This document shows, one piece after another, positions 33,909-44,072 of a stretch of 64,000 nucleotides of DNA. Within the stretch, counting starts at the first letter, position 1. Each line of letters starts with the position of its first letter. The notes below the pieces were generated by a model, which was given only the letters and a program-made list of their open reading frames with translations, did not search any database and was not told the origin of the DNA. The stretch is from Tuctoria greenei (lineage: Eukaryota; Streptophyta; Magnoliopsida; Poales; Poaceae): positions 136,327,415 through 136,391,414 of the forward strand of contig JAYESD010000001.1 of the NCBI GenBank assembly GCA_036927565.1, given 5' to 3'. The translations under genes were made by a program, and so were the position numbers.

Positions 33909-34186
33909 CCTGTTGCAAGGAATCAATGATTAATATGCAAAGATAATATACAAAATTAATGTTAAGTTAGTGAATAAAATGTTACTTCAAAATTCATCAA
34001 CATCACGGTCATGCACCCTACTCCTTAAAGTAGCCCATCGATCTTCTTCTTCCGCATATCGTTTTCGTTTGCGCAAATCAGCGGGTTCGACTAAGTCATC
34101 GATATCTTCAATTTCCGATTTTGATTCTGTTTCCGCTTCCATGCCATTCAAGATATCTTGAGTGTCTCCAACTAACTCATCGAGTC

Positions 34187-37100
34187 CTACACCGGGCTCG
34201 ACTGAGAGTCTGGCAACTCTTCCTCTTGGTAGACCACATCAGCCTCAGCTTCCTCATGGTAATCATCATCTCCTGGAGCGTATAACCGCTCACGAGGATT
34301 CACCTTATGTACCACCCACCAAGCTTTGAATTTATTGCATGGATAAGGTAGATAGTACACTTGCTCTACTTGGTGTGCAAAAACTAATGAATCAAATCCT
34401 TTCAACCGTTCCTTGTGTTTTACTTCGACCATGCCAAATTCATTTACTCGAATTCCACGAATGGAATCAAACCATTCGCAGTCAAAGAATACTGCTCGAA
34501 TTGTCTTGTTTCCAACAAAAGTGAATTCAAGGATTTTTTTAATAATCCTGTAGTACTGAGTTTCATGATCTTGCGAATCGATTGCCCTCATCATAACTCC
34601 GGTATTACATGTTGCCATGAGAGGACGGAGAGATTCTAATTGAGTTGTACGGAATCGAATGCCGTTGACATCATATTGACCATAGCTTCTAACATTAACC
34701 ACTCCACAGGATAGTTGTCGCAAATCTTCATGGACGTTGGCATTTTTTTTGCACTGTCCAAGATATGAAGTTATTAGAAAACGTAAGCATTCTTAAGTTA
34801 TAAGAAAACGTTGTTAACATTGATAAGTTATCGAGAAAATGTTATATGATCTCGAAACCAGGAAAGAAAATTAGATCCCCCGTTTATTCCTTCCCATTGA
34901 ATATGTTCTATTTGCTTGCTCGTGGGTTGATGTCTATGTTTCTAGTTTTGCTTGTCGAACATACTACACGAAAACAGAACCTTTTAGAATACATGTGTTG
35001 GAAAAGATGGTGAAAAGCATAAGTGTAGGAGAAACACTTACTTGAATTATTCATTCATTTCTTCCATATTAGCGTACATGTAGAAGAAAGCAGCACGCCT
35101 TTCTTTTTTGCTAACATTGTAAGAAGTGTAACTACCAACAGTAGTGCCTGTTGTTGCAAAAAAGGAGAGATCGCTAAAAGGAGGTTGCTCATCCATATTG
35201 TACCACATTACCAAAGTATTAACATTGTGTTCCTCTGCAAAGTAAACACTTGAGAAGTATCCTACTTCCTTAAGAGTAAAAGCTTCGGCGATGCAACCTT
35301 CAACCCTTGCCCTGTTACCAACTATTGGTTTCAAATATCTGAGTGATCTTTCAATATGACACATCCACCTATATTGCACGGGACCGCCCACTTTCGCTTA
35401 AAATGGAAGATGAATTAAGAGATGTTGCATTGGATTGAAAAATCCTAGAGGAAATTCTTTTTCCATCTTACACAAAAGTACCGGAATCTCCTTCTCCAAC
35501 TTAGTCATCATCTCTGGCGTGATTTCTTTAGCACAGAGTTGCCTATAGAAGTGGCTAAGCTTGGCTAACACCTTTCACACCGCATCATCAAAGTAGCCTC
35601 GAAACATAACAGGCAGAAGTCTTTCCATGATTATGTGATAATCATGACTCTTCAACCCAATGAGCTTTCCCGTTTTCACATTCACGACTCATCTTAGACT
35701 AGCTGCATAACCATCTGGGAGTTTCAACCTTTGCAACCATTCGAGAACTTTTTTTTCTTTAGGTCGAAGACAGAAAGGAGCGTGTGGTTTACCACCATTT
35801 TCGGAGAGCTCAAGAGTTTGACAGTTACAAAGCTAGGCGAGATCCTTTCAAGCCTTTAATTTGTCTTTTGTTTTGCCCATCATGTTCATGCATGTGCTTA
35901 TGATACATTCGGCCATGTTACGCTCTTGATGCATCACATCAATGTTGTGCCTTAGAATCAATGACTTCACATACAGTAGCTCCCAAAGTCCACATATGTG
36001 AGTCCAATTGTGTTTGTCTCTATAACCTTCAAAATATCCAGGATAACCTTCATCTGACACCAATTTGTCCAACATATCAGATATATCTGACCCGTTAAGA
36101 CGTTTCAGTGGTCCTTTAGTGACAACGGTGTTCTTTCTGAAGATATTTCTCTGTTGTCTAAACATGTGATTCGGAGGCAACCAATGTCTATGACAATCGA
36201 AGTAAGATATCTTGCCTCCATGGGTAAGTCGAAAGCAATCGATATCCGAGGCACATATCGGACACGTCAACCGACCATGAGTGCTCCATCCAGAAAACAT
36301 GTTGTATGCCAGAAAATCATGGACGGACCACAAATGAGCAGCTCGAAGGTTGAATTTCTGCTTCTTGTAACAATCATACTCTTCGACTCCTGTCCACAAC
36401 ATTTTGAACTCTTCGATCAACAGTTTCAACATCATGTTGAGATGTGACCCAGGATGATCTGGCCCAGGTACAATGAGGCTAAGAAACATGAACGGCGTGA
36501 ACCCATCTGTCGCCAACCCATTGCGAACATTTCTCGCTTCACGACCGAATTCTGGGTCGAACCGGTCCAGCGCCTTCCATGCCTCACCATCAGACGGGTG
36601 CGTCATGACTCCATTGTTCTCATGCTCACCTTCTTTGTGCCATCTCATGTGTCTGGCCGTTTTTTTTAAGGAACAACCACTTCAACCTCGGTGTCATAGG
36701 TAAGTAACAAAGCTGCTTACGTGCGACTTCCATCGTCATGGTATCACCATCGTTATTAACAACTTAGACAAACCTAGGTTGACCACATTTCAAACATTTG
36801 TTCTCACTGGCATCCTCTCTCAAGAAAAGCATGAAGTTGTCGGGACACACATCAATCTTCTCGTGCTTCATACCGAGACCAGAAAGATTTTTCTTCGACT
36901 TATACATATCTTTAGGCACTTTGTTGGGATGTGGAAGGGCATCTTTGAACAAATTGATGAGCTCGTTGTAATAATTGTTAGAAAAGAATAATTTAGACTT
37001 AATTGCCATAAGTCTAGTCACAAGATTGAGGATTGTCATTTTAGTGTGTCCATGCAGTGCCTCTTCTGAATCTTTGAGAAGTTTGAAGAACTCCTTAACC

Positions 37101-37470
37101 TCTGCTGTTTGAGGATCTTCTGTTAGCTCTGGTCGTATAGCTTCGTCAATCTCATCTATGATATCAACCTTTGTGGCATCATCATTGTCCGCTTCCACTT
37201 CTCGTACAGCTTGAGAAGGTGTCTCGCCATGGAAGTTCCACAACTCATAATGTGACAGGTAACCGTTTCGACACATGTGCATCATAAGTTCCACTTTGTC
37301 CAAAAATGTTCCGTTTTGGCATTTCGTACATGGGCACCACGCCTTATCGCTATTTGACAATGAAAAAGCTCGTTCCACAAAAGCTTTGTCTTGGCGTACC
37401 ACTCATCTGAGTGACCACCTGTTCTGCTCTTCCAACCAGTGTACATCCAATTACGATCTTCGCCCATGTT
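34187..37470 (-). pseudogene. TNPD-like transposase gene of the CACTA element
   Basis: Domains in minus-strand order: a transposase-associated N-terminus (WMYTGWKSR...CPCTKCQN, 37470-36764), the Transposase_21 core (36648-35848: RNVRNGLATDGF, GPDHPGSH, WSVHDFLAYNMFSGWSTHG, FLPPNH-like), a DUF4218-like part (35840-35047, LKSHDYHIIMERLLPV) and DUF4216 (34723-34187). A frameshift lies near 37385, an in-frame deletion removes the usual NLPPW segment between DGFTPF and LSLIVPGP, and a TGA follows YFDDAV near 35580. TNPD is the catalytic protein that cuts the element ends. This copy is inactive. Confidence 0.85.
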
Positions 37471-38800
37471 TGACTGTGCAATTAATAGCCGGACAAATTA
37501 CCGTTAGTTTCTCATTAATTCATGCACGATAGAGGAAATAATGAGAAAGAGTGAACTGGATCCGCTGGGGTCTGCCATACACATGCGCGGGTGATTTAGT
37601 CGCATACTTTAAGTTCACACAAAATGGTCCACGACTATAGATGGCCAAATGGGTCAGGCCAAATGAGCCGGCTTGAAACACGATAAAAAAGAACGGCACA
37701 AGCACAGATCAACACAAAAAAAAATTGGGCCCAGGCCAGCTCGAAGCCCGACACGGGCCATGCTCGGGCTTGACCTCTGACCCCGCTCGGCCGCCCTCGG
37801 CTCCCTCGCCTCGTATTGAGTTGTCGGCCGCCGCCCACCATCTACGATGGCCAACCCGATTCTTCCCCGAATCTATGAGGATGCAAGGCGATCCAGACGA
37901 GCGACGACAAATAGACTCTCGTCCAGAGGAGGCAAGGCGAGGACCCCGGTAGGTCTACGGCGAGCCGACAAAACCGTTGGCGAAGAAGCTGCAGAGGAGG
38001 CAACGAGGCGCGGGGAGGTGACCACGACTCAGTCAGGCTTCGGGCCGACACGACATGCTCGACCCGCAAATGGTATACATGATAGGTTACGTTGCACAAG
38101 AGTGAGTGGAAAGTTGGTCTTAGATGACAATTCTACATCCATTTCCACCGTCCACGCAATCGCGGGTCATTGACGTCCTTACCAACCCGTTCGCTTCTGT
38201 GTCGCCTTGACGCATACGGTACCACTACAATGGTCTAGATCACAGTTATTGCATGTCGTGTCCTTCTGGGTTGGTCACTTAACCCTAACTATTAATCAAT
38301 GTTTGATTATCATCCGGCTCACAAATCATGAAATTTCGACAGCATAACGCCGCCTATTTAATACTACACCCCCTATGTGGTGTAGTTCTTAAAGTACAAA
38401 GGGGGGCAACGGGTTAGCTAGGAATTATGTTGCCTTACGGATGTTGTGAGTCAAGGACACATACTCGCAACATAAATTTCGGAGTTTTCATCGTCTTATA
38501 CATACTCACAAACACGCACGATGTGAACGGGGGGTCTTGCGGCGGAGAGATACCTGGTTATAGACTTTTAGGGTTAGTAATGGGCCGCCTGACCAATATA
38601 CACTTAACCCTAACGATTCACCTCATGTCACCAGTCACGGTCACGATCGTGACCCACACTTCAGCGGCGTTGTTCTCTCTTTATTCGACCTTGAATGAAG
38701 GTTAGGGTTGGCCCCGATGGGCCGTATATACGCTATATATACGATGCCTACTTTACGTACGATGGCCCTTTTGTTTAGCCGTTTCTATATATAATACATA
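37471..38800. other. CACTA internal region of unclear origin
   Basis: About 1.3 kb with no transposase homology. The start near 37640 (GATGGCCAAATGGGTCAGGCC, then GGGCCCAGGC and CGGGCTTG runs) resembles the GGGCC-rich ends of grass hAT elements, but no matching far end was found. A short inverted pair ACTACACC / GGTGTAGT lies near 38363-38388. No gene recognised. Confidence 0.4.
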
Positions 38801-39215
38801 AGCATAAAAAATATTAACGAAAACATAAGCAACTGTATTTTAAACACAAAACAATAAACGAGAGCAATAATACAAATCTTAAATATCATTAAATAGAACC
38901 TAAGCATATATAGTAACATTAAGATCCAATTAACAACTAATTAACAACTAACTAGTAATTAATTAGAATGGTCAACTAATTAACAACTAAATAACAATTA
39001 ATTTCAATTCAAACCTAATTAGCAACTACTAACAATTAATGAGAATTAACAACTCAATTAAATTCAATTTCAAATCAATTCAATTCAATTCAATTTAAGC
39101 ATAATTTAAACAATTCAATTCAATTTTAAATTTGAACAATTAAATTCAATTCAATTTCAAATCAATTTCAATTCAATTCAAATTTGAACAATTCAATTCA
39201 ATTTAATTTCAAATT
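38801..39215. repeat. AT-rich CAATT-repeat tract in the CACTA element
   Basis: Over 400 bp of degenerate AATTCAATT, AACTAATTAACAA and CAATTTAA repeats directly left of the G-rich tract. It has no coding potential. Confidence 0.7.
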
Positions 39216-39640
39216 TCAGCGGGAGGGTTAGGCTGGGGTGGTGTGGTGGGGGGGGGGGGGTGTTGGGGGGTCTTGGGAGGGGAGGGGGGGCTTTGGGAGG
39301 GGAGGGGGAGGTGGAGGGTGGGGGCCTCTATAGGGAGGGTGAGGGGGGGGGGGGGGGGTGGGAGGGGAGGGGGGCCGAGGAGGGGAGGGGGGCTCAGGGA
39401 AGAGAGGGGAGGGGGGCGGCGCTCGGGGAGGGCCGGGCCGGCGGCGGTCGGGGAGGGGGGCGGGGGGCCAGGGCTGGTGGCGGTCGGGGAGGGGAGGGGA
39501 GGGGGAGGGGAGGGGAGGAGGGGCAGCGCTCGGGGTGGGTGGCACCGCTCAGAAAGAGGTGCGGGGGGGGGGGGGGGGGTGCGGTCGAGGAGGGGGAGTT
39601 GGGGGGAGAGGAATCATACCTGGCGGCGGCGGCTGAGGTG
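39216..39640 (+). repeat. G-rich low-complexity tract, G-quadruplex candidate
   Basis: About 420 bp of nearly pure G with scattered A/T/C on the plus strand, including several runs of 10 or more G. Read from the minus strand, the transcription direction of the transposase genes, it is C-rich and would encode a Pro-rich peptide (39228-39545). It sits near the presumed 5' end of those transcripts, so it may be leader or promoter sequence. Confidence 0.85.
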
Positions 39641-39717
39641 GTGTCGTCGGGCGAGGCGGCGGGGAAAAGAGAGAAGTGGTGCACAGGTAAGGAAAAGAGA
39701 GGCGTGCATGGGTAGGT

Positions 39718-40023
39718 TAAATTCCTTAACTTACGTCGGCTAAATAATCTAATGACGTCGGCCTGAGTTACATACGTCGGCTAGTATCGAGGCCGACGTA
39801 AGTTATGCTTAACTTATGTCAGTCGGTTTATTCGCGTCGGCTTGCGGTCCTGACCGCCGTAAGTATATTGTTTTTTCTGTCGGTCTACTAACTTACGTCG
39901 GCCGCCGACGAAAGTAAGTTAACTTACGTCGGTTTCTTTGGGCCGACGTAAGTTATTCTACTTTCGTCTGCTGGCCGACATAAGTTAATATGACTGACGT
40001 AAGTATTCGCGTTTCCTGTAGTG
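39718..40023. repeat. CACTA right subterminal and terminal repeats
   Basis: Repeated ACTTACGTCGGC and GCCGACGTAAGT in both orientations, ending GTTTCCTGTAGTG. It is the inverted partner of 30461-30850. TSD CTC follows. Confidence 0.9.
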
Positions 40024-40026
40024 CTC

Positions 40027-40108
40027 GGGCAGCTTTATGAGCCATGATCGGGCTGAGCCGGTCAATGCGACGGGAAAGTAGTTCGCCAGTGTGAGCTCAT
40101 GCACTCCT
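40027..40108 (-). pseudogene. gag: Tat-element Gag fragment between two insertions
   Basis: The minus strand encodes HELTLANYFPVALTGSARSW and a LIKLPE end at the CACTA site; the next residues GSITTWEV are at 30457 and below. It links to 41722 and above on the other side of the solo LTR. Confidence 0.85.
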
Positions 40109-40113
40109 GCAGT

Positions 40114-41717
40114 TGTTGACGGCTGTTATATACCAATTTCCCCAGTCAATATAACTCAATTATGTGAAAGAAACATCATTTCTTGCACACATCACCTTTC
40201 TATTTAACCTATTTCAACTTGTCTTTGGAGAAAGTAGTACGTGCAGGCATTCTATGCAGCATTGAATTGAATCAAGGGGATGGATCCTATAAAATATCAT
40301 TCCAACCAATCAGGTGATGCCTCGTGGCACCACATGGATCAAATGGCCCACAAACAGAAGTATCCGAGGCCATCCAATGGTGTGGCACCCATATGAGTCA
40401 ATGGGACCCACCTTGAAGTTATCCCGAGAAAGCACACCAAAAATGGTCAACATTTTTGGTCGGTCGACTAGGAGGTTTTGTCAAACACTTCATTGTGCCA
40501 AACTCGGCGAGCTTCCACGTGTCGACTCCTTGTGGTGCCTGGTCACGATGAAGACTGATTCACGCGCTTTTGGTGGTGGGAACTGACCTTTCTCCAAGCT
40601 ATAAATACGACCCCTCACCCCTCACTTCAACACACACCACTTGAGTATTCATCTCTTGTATCCACTACTCTCTATAGGTTTAGAGGAGTATAGACTGTAG
40701 AGAGGAGAGTCTCGAGTCCATAGTCGAAGTAGGAGAGGACTAGGAGTCTCTTACCAATTTCCAATTGGGAAAGGTATGGCTCGTATATTACTATTTGTAT
40801 TTGTCACCTTATTCTTAATAAAGATGTTATCTTTAGTCTTCCATTGTTCATATACTTGGATGAAGCGTTTCTTGTTTGATTGTTGATTCCATGTATGTGG
40901 TAGGAGTAGTATTTATGATTATGCTAAATCATTCTCAATATATCATCATAAACACTATAAATCTCAACTATAGTCTAATTAGCTATGTCATGATTACGTT
41001 AGCATGAATTACTTATGCTATGAATTAATATTGGTTCAATGATGATTTAGTTCATTGCCTTAGGATAGCTTGTGCTTAGGCTCTTAAGGTAATTACTAAA
41101 TATGCTAGCATGGTGATAGGATAGAGAGTAGTGTTGAATGTCTCGTAGACCAATGGATTGTAGAGGTGGGCAGTAGGTGGTGACCACCCTATTTGTCCTT
41201 TATAATCCTCCACGTTCGGCTATGCCACATGCTCTTGGCGAGAGTCGTCCTAGTATTGATAGGGGTAAACCCGTGCCCGATGTGTTAATCCACTTAGCAT
41301 GAGAATTCATAATTGACATAATCGTTAGTAACTAACTTAGTCTATGTTTATGTACATTAGAAGCAAAGTAGGAGTCTCTAACTAACCCTTGGTCTAATCT
41401 CTCTTTATCCCATTTATACCTTTAGGATAGAATGCTCTTGTGTATGTCACACTACTCCAATTATCATTTATCCATCCTTGCTAGAACCTTGCCTAGGCCA
41501 ACCAAGCCTTTCGACTTGATGATTGTTTTACTTCCATCTAGCCTTCCTTTGGAAGAATATAAATGACACCCTTTGGTAATACTCTTAGAGGGGAAATGCT
41601 ACATTAATAGTTTTCGTGCACTTGCAGATTTATATGTATAATCTAAAATCTATTAACAAGCATTTCTAGCACCACTGCTAGAGATGAATTGTTAGTAGTG
41701 CGTAGGAACCATCAACA
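40114..41717 (+). repeat. Solo LTR, 1604 bp, inside the Tat gag
   Basis: Begins TGTTGACGG and ends CCATCAACA, with a plus-strand TATA box CTATAAATA near 40600 and an AATAAAG near 40817. The right flank GTAGC is a full 5-mer, but the left flank shows only GT, as if three TSD bases were lost. The gag frame on both sides joins if those bases are ignored. No PBS, PPT or coding sequence, so it is a recombined single LTR. Family not identified. Confidence 0.75.
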
Positions 41718-42652
41718 GTAGCAAGGAGTGTCGTTGTGTAGATCTACAGGAACTCGGCGGGGTTGACGCTTCCGTCAAACTTCTTCGGCAGGTGTGGCCG
41801 GAACTTGTGTGGCCACATCGTGAGGCAGAGGTATGGAGCCAGGATTGTGCACCCTACGACGGCCTTTGTTGGAGAAGCGTACGGTGCGGCATACCCTAGG
41901 GGGTCTGCTGCACACCGTATGGTGAATACAGTGCTGCAGCCTGCACGATGTGCGGCTACTGTAGAGCTTGCAGCAGAGCATTCTACTATTGCGAAACCTG
42001 CTGTGTCGAGTACTACTGCTATGGCACCTGCTGTGCAGAGTACTGCAGGGGGCAGTCGACCCAATATAACATTGATGAGGTGGCGGAGGGTTTACCTGTG
42101 GTGCACCTTGGACAGAGGACGACTTATGCTCAGGTCCTTGAGGGTCGTACTCGGCCTCAAGGTTGCACCGTCTCTCATGCTGCTGCTCGATGATGACGCG
42201 GCTGTCTTCATGAGCTCAACGGTAGTAGAGCTCGGCCCTCAGGTCGACCGTGGGAATCTTGCGAGCGCTAGTAAGCCTGGTGGAGCGGGAGTTCATGGAG
42301 TAACGCTTGATGGACGGCGTGCGCGACAACAACACGTGACGCCTCCCTCTGACGGGGGAGTTGATGGCCGCAACGATGAGGTGGTTGATGTCGTGGATCC
42401 TCTGCTGAGTCACTCCATGGGATGTGTTCAAGGACGGTGGGTGGTGTAGAAGGGCCCTAGCTACTGCCAGAGCGCTCTCCGATTTGCAGCCGGCGGCTCC
42501 CGGGATGCCGACTGGGCTGGGATGTGCCCGGATACGACCCTGGCCAATAGCGTCTATGTGGGGCCGTGATGGACCAGATACGCCCTTGTGTGGGTTCTGG
42601 TCAAGGGACGACGGCCAAGGAAACCGCCATCAATGGGCTTGATGTTCACCAT
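41718..42652 (-). pseudogene. gag: Tat-element Gag N-terminal region
   Basis: A possible start is the ATG at 42650-42652. The conserved part near 41720-41830 reads PHKFRPHLPKKFDGSVNPAEFL, then a TAG where Gln is usual (CAG to TAG), then IYTTTLL up to the solo LTR. The region between 41830 and 42650 is broken by many stops and is Ala/Ser-rich. Confidence 0.7.
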
Positions 42653-42689
42653 TGTGGTGAAAGCGCGACCACTTTTCTAGAGGAAAAAT

Positions 42690-42709
42690 CCCCTACCTGG
42701 CACGTCAAA
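42690..42709 (-). other. Primer-binding region of the Tat-type element
   Basis: The minus strand after the 5' LTR reads TTTGACGTGCCAGGTAGGGG, close to the TTTGGCGCGCCAGGTAGGGG form I know from grass Tat elements. The priming tRNA is not assigned. Confidence 0.65.
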
Positions 42710-43795
42710 TGTTGAAGTGCTCTTGCGACACATCCCCTGGACCTGCTATGAGAGCAACCCGCGAAGGTTCTTGATCGGCAGGGCTTAGTCCTCAGGCGAG
42801 GTTGCGCATATGAGAGATGGTGAGATGATGTTTTTATGTGTTTCAACCGCTGGAGCGTAATACCCTACTCCACGGTGTGTGGTTTATTGCTAGAGAGTGT
42901 GCTCTCCTGGGTGTGAATGCGTGTAAAACATGTGTATGTAATAGTGGTGGTCTAGTCCTTTTATAGACAAGGTTGGACGCCTGACAAGTGGGGCCCAAGG
43001 GCCGACAGGTGGCCTCGTCGTGATCTTATCTCAAAGATCTTAGGCTTCTCACATAAGCTTCCTCTGACCATGCCTTGAAGACTTGTCGTCTTGCCGCCTT
43101 AGATGTCGGTGGCCCATGCAAAGTCATTGATGATGGCAGAGGATGTACCGTCCAATTGCCCGGTCACCGTAAGATACCCACTTGGTGGAGTGGAGTAGGC
43201 TTGCGGCGTCTTCACTACGATTCGATTTGGAATAGTGGTACCTGATAGTAGGCGTGCGCCGCGTCATGTGCCAGGAGAAGGAGCGTGTCTTCAATACCCA
43301 ATTTAGACAAGGCGCACCACTCCTTAACTCCCGCAACCCACCGTCCAGAGCAAGTTGCAGGGGCACGAGGCAGCTCGGGAGCTAGCCTCCGCAGGGGAGG
43401 TCGGGTCCTGTACTATGGGCCCCGTGCCAGCCCCGCAGCCCATCCCTGAGGTGAGCTGGGGATCCGGGACTACATGACACGTCGTAGAGCCGGAGCCCGC
43501 CTCCGCGCGAGGTGGCCGACCTGGTGCTTTAGACAATGTGGCAGCACCGGAGCCCACTTGTATGTAGGAGAAGAGTCTTGTCCCGCTGGACACTTGACAG
43601 CTCGGGAGCCTGTCTCTTCGGGGGAGTCGGGCCGTGTCTTGAGGTCCATGTGGCAGCGCCGGGACCCGTACCAGAGGAAGGTCGGGTTCCGAGCCTTCTG
43701 GGCACATGGCGCCACCGGACCCTGGCTCAGCAGGGAGATAGGACACTTAGGTGTTTTTAGCCTATGCGCGAGGGTACCAGGTATGCTGGGTACCA
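42710..43795 (-). repeat. 5' LTR of the Tat-type element
   Basis: Homologous to 7185-8165, starting TGTTGAAGTG and ending GGTACCA on the plus strand. A minus-strand TATA box CTATAAAAGG lies at 42957-42966. It differs by many substitutions and short indels from the other LTR. The exact right end is uncertain by a few bases. Confidence 0.82.
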
Positions 43796-43815
43796 GCGGA
43801 GGTTTGGTCCCGTAT

Positions 43816-44034
43816 TGTGACACCCTGATTTTCGAGTTTTGGCAAATTAGAAACTTAAATTGAAATTTAGAGTTTATAATAGGAATAAATTTGTTTTTAT
43901 AAGAAAATATTAAATATATGCATGTTATGTTGCATTTTGCATTCATATTCAAGCATTCAAAATTAATTACCAAAATAAACACGCTAAAAGTAATTTATTT
44001 GCCATAATGAAAATGAGATAAAAGAAATAAATGA

Positions 44035-44072
<38 letters not shown>

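Larger units (their letters stand above)
30461..40023 (-). mobile_element. CACTA (En/Spm-type) DNA transposon
   Basis: 9563 bp. The ends are CACTACAGGAA at the left and the inverted TTCCTGTAGTG at the right. A 3-bp TSD CTC lies at 30458-30460 and 40024-40026. Subterminal regions carry many direct and inverted ACTTACGTCGGC / GCCGACGTAAGT repeats, the usual transposase-binding sites of CACTA elements. It encodes two minus-strand genes, a TNPA-like and a TNPD-like one, both broken. It interrupts the Tat gag frame, which is continuous when the element and one TSD are removed. Confidence 0.95.
7185..43795 (-). mobile_element. Old Tat-type Ty3/gypsy element, disrupted, without pol
   Basis: Homologous LTRs at 7185-8165 and 42710-43795 bound this element. 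A PBS-like block beside the right LTR and a polypurine tract beside the left one show it reads on the minus strand. Its own content is gag and protease (minus) and a long antisense ORF (plus) between protease and 3' LTR. That layout is known for grass Tat elements such as RIRE2 and Grande. No RT, RNase H or integrase motif is seen, so it looks non-autonomous. After removing Tekay I, the CACTA element and a solo LTR, about 10.2 kb remain. The flanking 5-mers ATGGA and GCGGA agree at 3 of 5 positions. Confidence 0.8.

Noticed and set aside
39228..39743. Gly-rich and Pro-rich frames over the G-rich tract
   Set aside because: Low-complexity sequence is open in several frames at once; no independent coding evidence.
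41763..42449. 228-codon plus-strand frame
   Set aside because: Antisense shadow of the Tat gag N-terminal region, which matches known Gag motifs on the minus strand.
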